Positions 1-10,177 of a stretch of DNA of 64,000 nucleotides are shown piece after piece. Location of the stretch: positions 225,020,467 through 225,084,466 of the forward strand of contig OX336388.2 in NCBI GenBank assembly GCA_946902985.2, written 5' to 3'. Source of the stretch: Meconema thalassinum (taxonomy: Eukaryota > Arthropoda > Insecta > Orthoptera > Tettigoniidae). The position numbers and the translations under genes were made by a program. Every line of letters starts with the position of its first letter. Position 1 is the first letter of the stretch. The notes beneath the pieces were generated by a model, which worked only from the letters and a program-made list of their open reading frames with translations, did no database searches and was not told where the DNA came from.

Positions 1-1680
1 TGGCGTCTGATGTTCTTTGACGGGTGACTACAAAAAGAGATGAGTACAAAATAATATTTTATTATTTGTTAAATTAACTTATGGGTTATGGGACATATTT
101 TTGTAAATACTTTGCTTGTGTGATTTAATGTAGTATATTTAGTTTTGATCTGACACACTTTTGTTTGGAAGCAGCTCGCACAATTGTAGTTATTGGAAAG
201 TTCTTTTCTTTGTGTTGTGTTAACTAACGTAGCTACGTGAACGGCCGTGTTCGCCTATGTTACGAAGTGCGGTTAAAAACGTCTCTCGGAGATATGTCGT
301 GTTTCAGAAGTAGGACTGAATTAATATATTTATATAGTAGATTGGAGGGTAATTAAAATTTTGTTGAGATTTATTATTGATCAGATTCAGTGTGATTATT
401 GCCTTTGGAGCAATGTAATTTGTGACGAAGCGTATTCAGCTCTATCGTAAGTTTTAAATATTGTGTTAAATGTTTGCGAGCTCTAATTCAGCAGACCCAT
501 GTGAAAGGCGTTATGTCAGTCCCAGATGTGTATATTGTGAGTATATTTTTTGTGGTATTACAAGCGGGAATTTCAGCAGAGACTGATTTCTGTCAGCTTG
601 GTACCAGATTCATATTGTATCCTTGTGAGGACAATTATGGATATGTGATTATTGTCTGACCATATGTTGAGTTGGAGGAGATGTTTGTTGCTGTTGATTC
701 CTTGAGATAACAGTTCAGCTGGTCGGCTATTTTTATACACTGGAAGGGGGACATGACTGGTATTGTGGAAAGGGGTGAGTTTTTGTCACAAGGGCTGGCT
801 GAGTTTCGCAAGCAGAGCTCATTAGTGGAGTGCACGTCTGGCTCCCAATTACTTGAAAATAAATATAAATGTGAGAAACTGATCAATGGTAAAATTGTTT
901 AAATAAATGGGAGTTGCCTACGAAACACGATAACATTCGAAGCGTTTCCTTAACATGCAGTTTTGTTAATATAAAGTAATCTTAACCACTCAGGTTGTTT
1001 GTTGTTGTTTGTTTATTCTATGTTTATTTTCCATGTCAGTGACCCGTGAGTCACGTGCGGCGCTGTGTTTCCTTGTTGTTGAGTATCTGGCCAAGGTGGC
1101 AGCTCATTTGGTTAAGTGTGTCACCACACTAATAAGGGTCTCAGAGAGATGCCTGTAAATAGTAGAGTTGTAATATGTGTGTCAGAGTTAGATTTAAGGA
1201 TTTTTATTAATGTTATGCCCATATCCATAAACGTTGATTTACGAGATGATTGTTCGTGAGCACTGTGGCTGTTAACCCGTTGTGAACGAATGATCATCCA
1301 AGTACTCATTTCTCGTAGATAGTCACCACGCGAACATAAATTCACATGCAAGGTAGTGGAACTGGGATCCACATTTTATTAGAAAAGGGGAGATCCATCT
1401 GACTCCTCAAAGTGATAAATATTCCTGTCAGGGGAAAATTCAGGGAGGATTTTGTTTATTATTGTTTGTTTTATTCTTTTATGCACAAATTAGTTATTAA
1501 ATCTTGTTATTATCTTACGTTTTGTCTCCTTACTTTCTTAGTTATAGTTTTCATCCTATAACCCTTGCCTCAGAAAAGCACGTAGTTTGGCGGACGTAAA
1601 CACCACACTATGAACTGAACGCGACCCCTTGATCTAAGATTCTTGCATAAAACACTGCTATTCTGAAGGGTTCAATTTAT
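1..1680. other. AT-rich stretch without recognisable gene
   Basis: I see no recognisable protein or RNA gene here. Open frames are at most about 80 codons and do not resemble known proteins. The DNA is AT-rich with no obvious tandem repeat. It could be old intergenic DNA or intron. Confidence 0.5.
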
Positions 1681-1744
1681 CCTTGAGCGCTCCAGTTCTG
1701 TAAAACAAATAAATCCACCGGGCGAAGCCGGACACTACTGCTAG
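1681..1744 (+). mobile_element. Helitron-like 3' terminus
   Basis: A short GC-rich hairpin (CCGG at 1718-1721 pairing with CCGG at 1728-1731) lies about 10 bases before CTAG at 1741-1744, followed by T. Autonomous and non-autonomous Helitrons end in a hairpin a few bases before CTRR and insert between A and T. I could not place the 5' end, so the element's length is unknown. A chance hairpin is the alternative. Confidence 0.4.
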
Positions 1745-2030
1745 TTATTTTATAAAATTTGTTTCTCCATTATTGACAGGACTGCCTCTTTAATAGAATT
1801 TAATACCTTTTAGCCGAAATATAGACTATATTAATTTTAGTGACTAAAAATATGCAGCATAAGCTATGTGCTAATATCCAAAATATGGAAATTATGAACT
1901 CAGTTTTCAATTTCACGCGTCATGGTTCGTAAAGATAATACTGTACATAATATAATAAAGTTTAGCTTCCAAAATAGATATGTATTTACATAGAAATTCG
2001 TTCCCTGCACATAACATACGTAGTCTAGAG

Positions 2031-2345
2031 CAGGGGTTGTCAACCGGTGGGTCGCGACCCCCTGGAGGGTCAGAGGATGTGTCTTGGGGGTTCGCGAGAT
2101 ACGGAGAAAAAGTTTAAAACAATTATTGCTGTAGTTTTTAATTAAAAATACACTCACATTGTGCTTAACTTTAACGTTTTTTATTCTATTAATGAGAAAC
2201 TTGAGATTGTTTCGAATTAACCAAGTTTTGAATGTCTGGAATGATTTTTCTAACACACAAAACAATGCAATTTTCCAGTGTCAAACGATTTCTTGATATG
2301 GATTTTAAATTTACCATTCTGGAGAATCCTTGTTCACAGTTTTCA
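2031..2345 (-). pseudogene. hAT transposase C-terminal relic with 3' terminal inverted repeat
   Basis: The segment begins with CAGGGGTTGTCAACC, a typical hAT terminal inverted repeat, preceded by the possible 8-bp target duplication gtctagag (2023-2030). Reading the minus strand from 2345 to about 2200 gives a decayed version of the hAT dimerisation (hATC) tail, with CEQGFS near the start, a conserved RNRLTLEN-like stretch and SKQSQVSH at the end, as in ZBED5/SCAND3-type transposases. A SINE at 2346 interrupts it and the rest was not found. It is a dead fragment. Confidence 0.65.
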
Positions 2346-2520
2346 GATAGCTTGCCACGGTGGGTGAGTGGTTATCGTGTCGGATTATTAACCCCAAGCT
2401 TGCAGGTTCGCTCCTGGCCATATTAAGTGATTTTTGAAAGACGGCAAAAATTACGACAGGCATGTCATACGATGTTGGCATTTCAAAGAACCCATTTGAA
2501 TTCAGTAGGCCGTGTTCATA
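2346..2520 (+). mobile_element. tRNA-derived SINE S6, copy 1
   Basis: The tRNA-like head has an A-box-like GGGTGAGTGGTTAT and a B-box-like GGTTCGCTCCT 34 bases apart. The body (GATGTTGGCATTTCAAAGA) resembles the copy near 39100-39245, which reads GATGTTGTTGGCACGCAAAAGA at the same place. It sits inside the hAT relic. The 3' boundary is uncertain. Confidence 0.55.
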
Positions 2521-2896
2521 ATGGTAAAATTAATCTCGGAATTTTCCGCCAACACAAAGTTCCTCATTTCTCTACTAGAAAGCGGTATAGCGTCAAGAAG
2601 CTTACAGTAGATATCTAACATCCTTGACTTTCATAGTGCTTCAAGAAACAACAAAATTTGACATGCAAGCTGCTCTCTGGGTGTCAAATAACAAAGATTG
2701 CACCCAGCAACCAATGCCATAAGATATTATTATCATTATTATTAGAGTTGTCAGTTGTAGAAAATGGCACCAAAGTTTTTAACGCTGTTGTGGACAGTTC
2801 TGGGTATTCCTCTTATATACTTATCCAAAATTTGTCGGCACAAGCATTGTTAAAAGCTAGGTTCACCGACTGATCACTTGAAATCTTTAACGCTAA
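2521..2896. other. Unassigned spacer
   Basis: No gene or repeat was recognised between SINE S6 and the LINE tail. It may be the remaining, fully decayed part of the hAT element to the left. Confidence 0.35.
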
Positions 2897-3590
2897 AACT
2901 GTTGTTGTTGTTGTTTCCCATGGCTAGCCCGGATTCCAATCCATCAGCTTTCTTGCGCTCCAATAGAGTTGTGTGAGGTTTCCTGAAGATCTAGCAGTTA
3001 CATCAAGTTTGTTGCAATGTAGCAGGTGTCCCTTATCCATTTTACTTCCAGGTTCGTGACAAAGTGTGCATTCTTCAGATCTCAGGTTGTTGATTCGTTT
3101 CAGATGAGCTGCAAGGCAGTCATGGCCAGTGTTAAGTCTGAAGAAGGCTACAGCCTCTCTTCTTGGTGTTAATTTATATTGATCCCATTTAGCATCAATG
3201 TCCTTCCATAATTTGGTTTCTGCTGTTTTCTTTGCCATTTCTTCATACCTGTTTTTGACAGTATTTTTCAAGATCCTTTTTGCTGACATAAAATCAGTCT
3301 GACTGACAGGTTGTTCTAGTGTGGTACCTTTTTTTTGCTAATCTGTCTGCCTCTTCTTTACCTGCTATTCCAACATGAGAAGGGACCCACTGAAATGAGA
3401 TCTGTTTGTGGAGTCTTTGAAGGGTTTTTATCATATAAAAAATTCTTTCAGTTCTTTATTTTGAGGCTTATAATTTGACGAGATGTCTTGAATGGCTGCT
3501 TTTGAATCTGTAATGATAACACATTTTTGATAATCAATGTTTCTGCCTAATAACTGATGGAGTGCATGTGAAATTGCTCTTATCTAAACT
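2897..3590 (-). pseudogene. Non-LTR retrotransposon ORF2, RNase H and C-terminal zinc-knuckle region
   Basis: On the minus strand the fragments read, in order, an RNase H segment with IITDSKAAIQ (around 3515), then WVPSHVGIAGKEEADRLA (around 3360), then a 121-codon open stretch (3289-2924) ending in a CxxC-HLLHC zinc-knuckle-like motif within the usual LRLNTGHD-type C-terminal domain. RNase H removes the RNA strand during target-primed reverse transcription. At least two frameshifts separate the pieces. The tail at 2897-2916 is a (CAA)n repeat on the coding strand, as in jockey/I-type LINEs. The 5' end is truncated near a G-rich tract at 3600. Confidence 0.8.
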
Positions 3591-3645
3591 TGTGTGTGTG
3601 TTGGAGGGGGGGGGGGGGAGGAGGAGGGGAGGGGGGGGTCGCCAA
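3591..3645 (+). repeat. GT and poly-G low-complexity tract
   Basis: A (TG)n run is followed by long runs of G with a few A bases. It marks the truncated 5' border of the LINE relic. Confidence 0.8.
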
Positions 3646-3888
3646 AATAATCAGCCTAAAAAGGAGGTTGTAGTGTCTAAAAGGTTGAAACAACTCGCCT
3701 AGAGGAACGACTTTCTCCTCAAATGTCTGTTGCTGTAATACCTTATGCTTTACCTAATACATTAAGAATATTATTTTAATGTCAACGGGTGCGAATAACA
3801 TTTTCTCTATCCGCGTAGGGCTCTAGGTTATGAATACAGTTAGGTGCAAATTTCTGCCCTGGTTAACCTTATTTATGGCCCAATTTTC

Positions 3889-4060
3889 CTCAATTTGACC
3901 CGGTCCTCCAAGGGACTCAAAAATAAGTTCCTCAACTCCGCTCAGGCTTTGACAAGGGGTCGGCAAAGGGGTTATCCCCAATGACGTAAACGCGTGTCAT
4001 AACCCTCCTGCTCGCATACCAAGGGCCGGGTCAACGTCAAACACCTTCTGCAGCGCATGA
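3889..4060 (+). repeat. Inverted repeat R, left arm
   Basis: This arm, from about CTCAATTTGACCCGGTCC to AGCGCATGA, is repeated in reverse complement at 6091-6235 with scattered differences. The pair brackets the family A element at 4387-5920. It may be two copies of one repeat or the ends of one larger composite element. No protein is encoded. Confidence 0.6.
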
Positions 4061-4386
4061 GCGAATTCTTGCATTCCATACGACAACACAAGTACAAAAC
4101 CTCATACAAATATATTTGTTTTTTCAAAGTGCCTACATCAGATACAGACAGACACGTACATTCTACTTAACAGCAGCGGGCGGGTGTCGAGTTAAGACAA
4201 GAATAGTCGTGTGAGAAGAGAATTCATTGAAAACAAGCTCATGCAGTACGCCAACCCAACAATGAGTAGATTAGATCTTGTGAAGTGTGTTTCTCACACA
4301 ATAGTTAGGGAATGAAAGGAGTTTCATCTAATGTTTTTTGTATAGTTTGAAATGAAGTAAAGACTTATGTGATTTTAAGATGCTGA
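4061..4386. other. Unassigned spacer
   Basis: No gene was recognised. The sequence contains direct AT-rich DNA between repeat R and the family A element. Confidence 0.4.
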
Positions 4387-5920
4387 TTTTTAGCCTATTT
4401 TCAATTTTGAAAAAATAGGCTTATGAGATCACCTTTTATCCGTGTGTGTGTGCGTGTGTGTGTGTGTGATTCGTGTGTGTGTGTCCCCCTAATAAAATCT
4501 AAACGGCTGGAGCGATTTCAATGAAACTCGGAAAGTTCATAGCACTATTCCCGGCGATCTCGACCATGCCCTTCAAATTTTGTTACGTCTCTCCAATCCA
4601 ATATGGCGGCTGAGCGAAATATTTCACTAGCATTCAATATCTCCGAAACTATTACCGATATTACCCTGACATTTTCTATGGTGATAGAGGGAACTACTAT
4701 AAGTTCCCTTATGTGACTTTTGAAAACCTGGTAACAACAAAACCAACATGGCGGCCAAGCGAATTCGCGACTTTTAAATAGACATTTCTCGCGATTTGAC
4801 CAACCAAACGCAATGAAACTTGGTACAGTATATGTTTATATACATTGTAATGCACCGACATCTAACTTCGTTCAATTGTTTACATAATCACAAGATGGCG
4901 GATGTGCGAAATATTTCACCGGCATTCTATATCTCTGAAACTATTAGTGGTAAACCCCTGAAATTTTGTACGGAGATAAAGGGCACTACTGGAATTCCTT
5001 CTATAAGACTTTCAAAAACCGGTTAACTACAAAACGAACATGGCGGCCAAGCGAATTTGAAAATTTTAAATAGACCTTTCTCGCGATTTAATGTTCCAAG
5101 CGCACTGAAACCTGGCACAGGAAATATTTACACACATTGTAATCCACTGGTATCTAATTTAGTTCAATTGTTTACATAACCTCAAGATGGCGGCAGTGCG
5201 AATTTTAAAATTAAGATTTTATTTATTGTGATGTAGTCATGCGATCGAAGTGAAAGTTTGAATAATGAACCTACGCAATAATTTTCCTTTAATGGTACAT
5301 GACTCTATGGCCTATACATTTAACAATCCAACATGGCGACCATCCGAAATATTTAGACGATACTGAATATCTACGAATCTATTTTAGCAATCAAACTGCA
5401 TTTTTTAATGTTCATAGGGGCTATGAACTTAAGTTCACCTATAGGACTTTAAATAACCTGGTGATCTCAAATCCAACATGGCGGTGACGCGAATTATAAA
5501 TATTCACATGGACGTTTCTCGCAATTTAACCATCCGCGTGCAGTGAAACTTGGTACAGTAAATCCTTATACGAATGTTAATCCACTGGCATCTAATTTAT
5601 TTCAATTGTTTCCATAACCTCAAGATGGCAGCTGTGAAAAATTTTAAACTCTCCTTGTTTTTTCTTGTGTCCTAACTATGCGATTGAAGTTTGAATACTA
5701 CACGTTCACAATAATCTGCATGTAACAGTACATAACTCTAGGACCTACATATATAAAATCCAACATGGCGACCATCCGAAATATTTAGTCGGTTCTCAAT
5801 ATCTACGAATCTATTACAGCAATCAAACTGAAATTGTGTATGTTGATAGTGGCAATTAACATAAGTAGGATATATGAAAATAGGCTGTATAGTTCTTCAC
5901 GGAACTACTTGTTCTTATTT
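4387..5920 (+). mobile_element. Family A Helentron-like (HINE/DINE-1-like) element, copy A1
   Basis: The 5' end is TTTTTAGCCTATTTTC followed at once by its complement (hairpin) and TTATGAGATC, then a GT microsatellite at 4440-4485. Internal modules repeat phrases such as TCGCGATTTAA, GAAACTTGGTACAG and AACATGGCGGC. Near the 3' end ATGAAAATAGGCT is the inverse of the 5' terminus (a subterminal inverted repeat), followed by the hairpin AGTTC-TTCACG-GAACT at 5891-5906. Subterminal inverted repeats, a microsatellite and a 3' stem-loop are the hallmarks of non-autonomous Helentrons (HINEs, DINE-1). No protein is encoded. A fold-back MITE is the alternative. Confidence 0.6.
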
Positions 5921-6090
5921 TATTAAATTTCATGTCCATATTTTTATTTAACAACAGTGATTAATATCTAGCTGTTTGTATTATGTTCATATCTGATTTA
6001 ACGATTGAGCGGACTTGGTGTTGGTGATTTAAAATTAATCATAATATTCTTTTACATAAGTCTGCCAAGTTTTCTATTTTTTTTTCTACT

Positions 6091-6235
6091 CATGCGCTGC
6101 ATAAGGTGTTTGACACGGCCCTTGGTATGCGAGCAGGAGGGTTATGTCATTTGTTTACGTCATTGGGGAAAAGCCTGGGCGGAGTTGAGGAACTCATTTT
6201 TGGGTCCCTTGGAGGACCGGGTGGAATTGAGGTAA
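6091..6235 (-). repeat. Inverted repeat R, right arm
   Basis: Reverse-complement partner of 3889-4060, sharing the phrases GCATACCAAGGGCCG and CCGGTCCTCCAAGGGA. Together the arms enclose about 2 kb including family A copy A1. Confidence 0.6.
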
Positions 6236-6860
6236 CCCTGGCTACCTGACTGGAATTCCCGGGTGGAATTGATGCCCACCCTTATTTATCTACCGTATTT
6301 GTTCTCTAATGATCTGAAAACCAGTAAACTATCAAGTCGACATTAAAACCGGCTCCTTCTTAGAAGGTTGTGTGATTGACAAACTGGCATTTTCCACACT
6401 CCTTCATCACAGTCGGTACTGAACTACACAAAGTTGAGTCTCTAATTATGAAATTAAAAGGATAATTGAGATGTAACGGCGGCGAGTCACCTTTAATTTA
6501 TCCAGCTCACGATCTTTGCCAAGTAGAACAAACAGTGATACCTATTGATTCGTTCAGCTATTTCTTATTTCTTAGATAAACAACACGACTTTGATGCTGT
6601 AGCTACTTGATCTGTAAATCTGCCTAAAATTAGATGCAAAAAGGTATAAAAAAAAAGATACAACGTTATAATGACAGCAAAGCAATTACTGAAATGAAGG
6701 CTTTCATCGGTTGGTAATATGGCTGTCATTCGTTGAGGTTCGTCTGTCTCTGTCTTGCTGAATACATTCCAACACCTGTACGTCATAGGCATGGCCTGCT
6801 AAAATGAAATACTACAGAGGACACTTCAGTAAAATAATCGATTCGTTACCTTGGATACAC
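6236..6860. other. Unassigned spacer
   Basis: No gene or repeat recognised. The longest open frame (75 codons) is not protein-like. Confidence 0.4.
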
Positions 6861-6864
6861 TTAA

Positions 6865-7741
6865 GGTGCCTGTACACTGGAGAGTGATTTTCATAGAGCA
6901 AGTTTCGCTAGACCGCTCTAGCTAAACTGAGTGCGTGTACACTGTAGAGTAATTTTCCCTAGGTAGAGCATTCGTAGAGCGGAGATAGACAAATCTACCT
7001 AGAGCTCTCTCTGAACCTGTGTACACTGTAGAGTAATTTTCCCTAGGTAGAGCATTCGTAGAGTGGAGATAGACAAAACTACCTAGAGCACTCTCTGAAC
7101 CTGTGTACACTGTCAAACGTAAATGCACTGGGTAGAGCAGCGCTAAAACATTCTGAGAGCAGTCTGAGTCTAGGTTTATTGCGCTGTGTTGTGAAGTTAA
7201 AATGTCTTCACGAGAGCTTTTAGCATCTGTGGTGGCTGTGTGTGCCTTGTTAAAAATGAAAACTATGAAGAGGAAAAAAAGGTTGTGGGTGAGGAATTGG
7301 ATATCAAAAAGAAAATACGAGGGAATGCTCGCTAAATTTGCAAGAGTTATGTTCAGAATATTCTGAAGCGTACAAGAACTTTTTAAGAATGAGCAAAAAT
7401 GACTATTCTTTTAGAGTACAATTCCAAGTTTCTGGATGTTCAATTAATGTTATGGGTTTTCGCGACTCCACACAAATTCAGCCATATTCAAACACTAGAA
7501 TAATAAACAAATAACCACTACAATCCACCACGGACTCGACCGAACGAATAGAGCTAGACTGGTCTAGCTAGGGCACCCAAATACTGTTTACACCGTAGAG
7601 TCAGGCGGCCCTAGCTAGAGCTTAGAGCGGTCCCGCTAGGGTTCTCTACCACCTGTGTACCCTGGAGAGGAGCTTAGAATGTCCTAGCCAGAGCTACTCT
7701 ACGCTCTAGCTAGGGCAAAAGCTCTCCAGTGTACAGGCACC
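6865..7741 (+). mobile_element. Internally deleted PIF/Harbinger DNA transposon
   Basis: The termini are GGTGCCTGTACACTGGAGAG and its inverse CTCTCCAGTGTACAGGCACC, flanked on both sides by TTAA (6861-6864, 7742-7745). Subterminal regions repeat CCTAGGTAGAGC and GTACACTGTAGAG units several times, probably transposase-binding sites. Inside is an N-terminal remnant of a Harbinger nuclease. Harbinger elements duplicate a 3-bp TWA target; the 4-bp TTAA symmetry here is either a 3-bp site plus a matching base or a true 4-bp duplication. It is non-autonomous. Confidence 0.8.
7202..7420 (+). pseudogene. Harbinger transposase (DDE nuclease) N-terminal fragment
   Basis: The frame opens with MSSRELLASVVAV and continues through RKKRLWVRNWISKRKYEG, then after a frameshift NLQELCSEYSEAYKNFLRMS. 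This matches the R-WVR-W--RR---G / YKNFLRM signature of insect PIF/Harbinger nucleases. The catalytic DDE core is absent: the sequence passes straight into the 3' terminal region. It is therefore a decoy fragment inside a deletion derivative. Confidence 0.7.
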
Positions 7742-7745
7742 TTAA

Positions 7746-8735
7746 AAGCTGCGTGGCAAAGAGGCCATGATCGACGGATGAGTGAACTATTACTTTGTGT
7801 TGACATGAGAGGACATGAGAGAAAAGCTGCTATTCAGAAAGGTGTAAGACAAGGCTGCAACTTATCGCCCATACTTTTCAATCTTTACATTGAACAAGCA
7901 ATTAAGGAATTGGAGAAAAAATTTAAGTGGGAGTGAAGATTGAGAATAAATAATTTCACCTCTGAGATTTGCTGATGACATTGTCATCTTGGCCGACACG
8001 CCAGAGGATTTGAATGAGTTTTTGAATGGTATAGAGTCCGTCTTGAGGAAAGAATTCATGATGAAAATTAATAAATGATGAATGCAGCCGAAATAAATCA
8101 GAAACCTCTATGGACATCTAATTGGCAGGTAAAAAGCTAAAGGAAGTAAGAGACTTCTGTAATTTAGGAAGCAAAATAACCAGTGATGGACGAAGCAAAG
8201 AGGATATAAAAAGTAGGTTGGCTCAGGCAAGGATAAGTATTTCTACAGAAATAGTATCTGTTGACATCGAATATAAATTTAGGTATTAGGAAGTCATTTT
8301 TCAAAGCTTTTGTCGGGAGCGTGGCGCTCTATGGAAGTGAAACTTGGACTATTGGTGAAGCAGAAAAGAGGAAAGGAAAATTGAAGCGTGTGAAATGTGG
8401 TGTTACAGGAGAATTATGAAGGTCAGATGGGTAGATAGGGTTAAAAACGAAGAAGTATTAAGACGAGTGGGAGAGGAGAGATGTTTCTGGCGACTGTCAA
8501 TGAAAAGAAGAGATAGGTTGGTAGGACACGTATTAAGACACCCAGGAATAGCAAGCTTAGTTATGCCAGGAAGGGTCGAGGACAAGAACTGTAAGGGTAG
8601 ATGAAGGTTAGAATATGTTAAACAGATTGCCTCGGATGTAGGGTGTGGTAGCAATGTAGAGATGAAACGATTAGCTCAGGACAGGGAGGCATGGAGAGCT
8701 GCATCAAACCAGTCAAGTGACTGAAGACACAAACA
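7746..8735 (+). pseudogene. LINE-X reverse transcriptase, 5'-truncated copy with palm domain
   Basis: The reading frames contain KGVRQGCNLSPILFNLYIE (palm motif), then FADDIVILAD around 7970 (the YxDD-equivalent catalytic motif, here FADD), then the thumb and C-terminal tail with SRLAQAR, ETWTIG, MWCYRR, RWVDRV, RRDRLVGHVLRHPG and EDKNCKGR. Several stops and frameshifts break it. There is no RNase H; the tail is (CAA)n at 8730. It is the longest of six LINE-X copies in the window (others at 12690, 36437, 47330, 48765 and 57349). The clade is undetermined (CR1/L2/jockey-like). Confidence 0.85.
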
Positions 8736-9020
8736 ACAACAAATAGCAATAGATTTTGTTGTTGCGTCATTTGGGGCCTTGGGACATCATGATCAAGTAG
8801 CCACGTGTACTTTGGTGTGTGTGGCATCTGTCTGACAACCTGTATCATTGTGCACTTGTGAATTGAGACTAGGAATTGCGTAGATGGCAGCAGTGACCTT
8901 TACTTAGGTAGAAGTGGGAAACCACGGAAAACTACTCTAGGATGGCTGACGTAGGAATCAAACCCACCTCATCTCAGTTGTGCCTTAAGAGGCTGAGTAA
9001 ACCCCGTCCCATCCCTTAGA

Positions 9021-9367
9021 TAATAATAATAATATTAATGAAAATCCACAGCCTGCTTCCAGTCTCCGACCGGGTCAGGAATGGAATGAATGAAGCCCCT
9101 ATCTAGCGGCGAGGATATGAACTGTGCCGGCTGCCGAAGCCTGTCGCACTCATCTGGGGCAATGATTAAATGAATGACAGATGAAAGGAAATGATAGTGG
9201 AGAGTGTTGCTGGAATGAAATTGTCACAGGGAAAACCGGAGTACCCGGAGAAAAACCTGTCTGCCTCCGTTTTGTCCAGCACAGATCTCACATGGAGTGA
9301 CCGGGATTTGAACCACGGACCCAGCGGTGAGAGGCCGGCATGCTGCCGCCTAAGCCACGGAGGCTAC
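9021..9367 (-). mobile_element. SINE S1, copy 1
   Basis: The tRNA-like head lies at the right on the minus strand (GCCTCCGTGGCTTAGGCGGC with B-box GTGGTTCAAATCCCG). The body passes through TCCGGGTACTCCGGTTTTCC to an ATT-rich tail. The flank cccatcccttaga occurs on both sides. It differs from the next copy by roughly 3-4 percent. Confidence 0.85.
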
Positions 9368-9380
9368 CCCATCCCTTAGA

Positions 9381-9728
9381 TAATAATAATAATATTAATG
9401 AAAATCCACAGCCTGTTTCCAGTCTCCGACCGGGTCAGGAATGGAATTAATGAAGCCCCCCATCTAGCGGCGAGGATATGAACTGTGCCGGCTGCCGAGG
9501 CCTGACGCACTCCTCTGGGGCAATGATTAAATGAATGACAGATGAAATGAAATGATAGTGGAGAGTGTTGCTGGAATGAAATTTTGACAGGGAAAACCGG
9601 AGTACCCGGAGAAAAACCTGTCTGCCTCCGTTTTGTCCAGCACAGATCTCACATGGAGTGACCAGGATTTGAACCACGGACCCAGCGGTGAGGGGCCGGC
9701 GTGCTGCCGCCCAAGCCACGGAGGCTTC
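9381..9728 (-). mobile_element. SINE S1, copy 2 (tandem with copy 1)
   Basis: This repeats the preceding 360 bases, including the flank cccatcccttaga and the interrupted tail (TAA)n-TATTAATG. A shared interrupted tail points to tandem duplication of the SINE with its flank, though a second insertion at the same site is possible. Confidence 0.85.

Positions 9729-9774
<46 letters not shown>
9729..9774 (+). repeat. (TAA)n microsatellite
   Basis: About 15 TAA units forming the junction between S1 copy 2 and S3. It is probably the expanded tail of S3 on the minus strand. Confidence 0.9.
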
Positions 9775-9776
<2 letters not shown>

Positions 9777-10077
9777 CCCTGGCACCACAGCCCATGAAGG
9801 GCCTAGGCCTACCAAGTGATCGCTGCCCAGCCATTTGGCCTGCAGATATTGGGGTGACGCTTGGTCAGCGCATCGGGTCCCTTCGGCTGTTAATCTTGGT
9901 TTTCGTGACCAGAGCGCTGCCTCACTGTCTGACAGCTACTCAATTGTCCCCACGAGGCTGAGTGTACCCCGTACCAGCCCTCACGTCAGTTTCGAAAATC
10001 CCTGACGGAGCCGGGAATCGAACCCGTGGCCTCCGGGTGAGAGGCAGGTGCCCTACTACAAAACCACGGAACCGGCC
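9775..10077 (-). mobile_element. SINE S3, copy 1
   Basis: The tRNA-like head at the right (minus strand) has B-box GGGTTCGATTCCCGGCTCC and is preceded by GGAGGCC. The body includes the motif AGGGCTGG-ACGGGGT-ACTCAGCC shared with S2, S5 and S7, and it ends at GGGCTGTGGTGCCAGGGG. The copies at 59276 and 28890 align over its length. It is followed by catcccttaga, where SINE S2 resumes. Confidence 0.85.
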
Positions 10078-10177
10078 TCATCCCTTAGACCAGTAATACA
10101 TTACTTTGCAGCGCCTGGAATCAAACCGAGCGTTCAACGGTGACTGGCCACTACGCTATGAGACAATTTAAAGAGAA

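Larger units (their letters stand above)
8783..10168 (-). mobile_element. SINE S2, copy 1, split by three other SINEs
   Basis: The left (3') part at 8783-9020 carries GTGTACTTTGGTGTGTGTGG and GGGAAACCACGGAAAAC. The tRNA-like head, on the minus strand, lies at 10090-10168 with B-box CGGTTTGATTCC and A-box-like TAGCGTAGTGGCC. Between them, at the point catcccttaga, lie two S1 copies and one S3 copy. The sequence before and after the insertions joins into a normal S2 when compared with the copies at 16184 and 17312. Confidence 0.75.
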
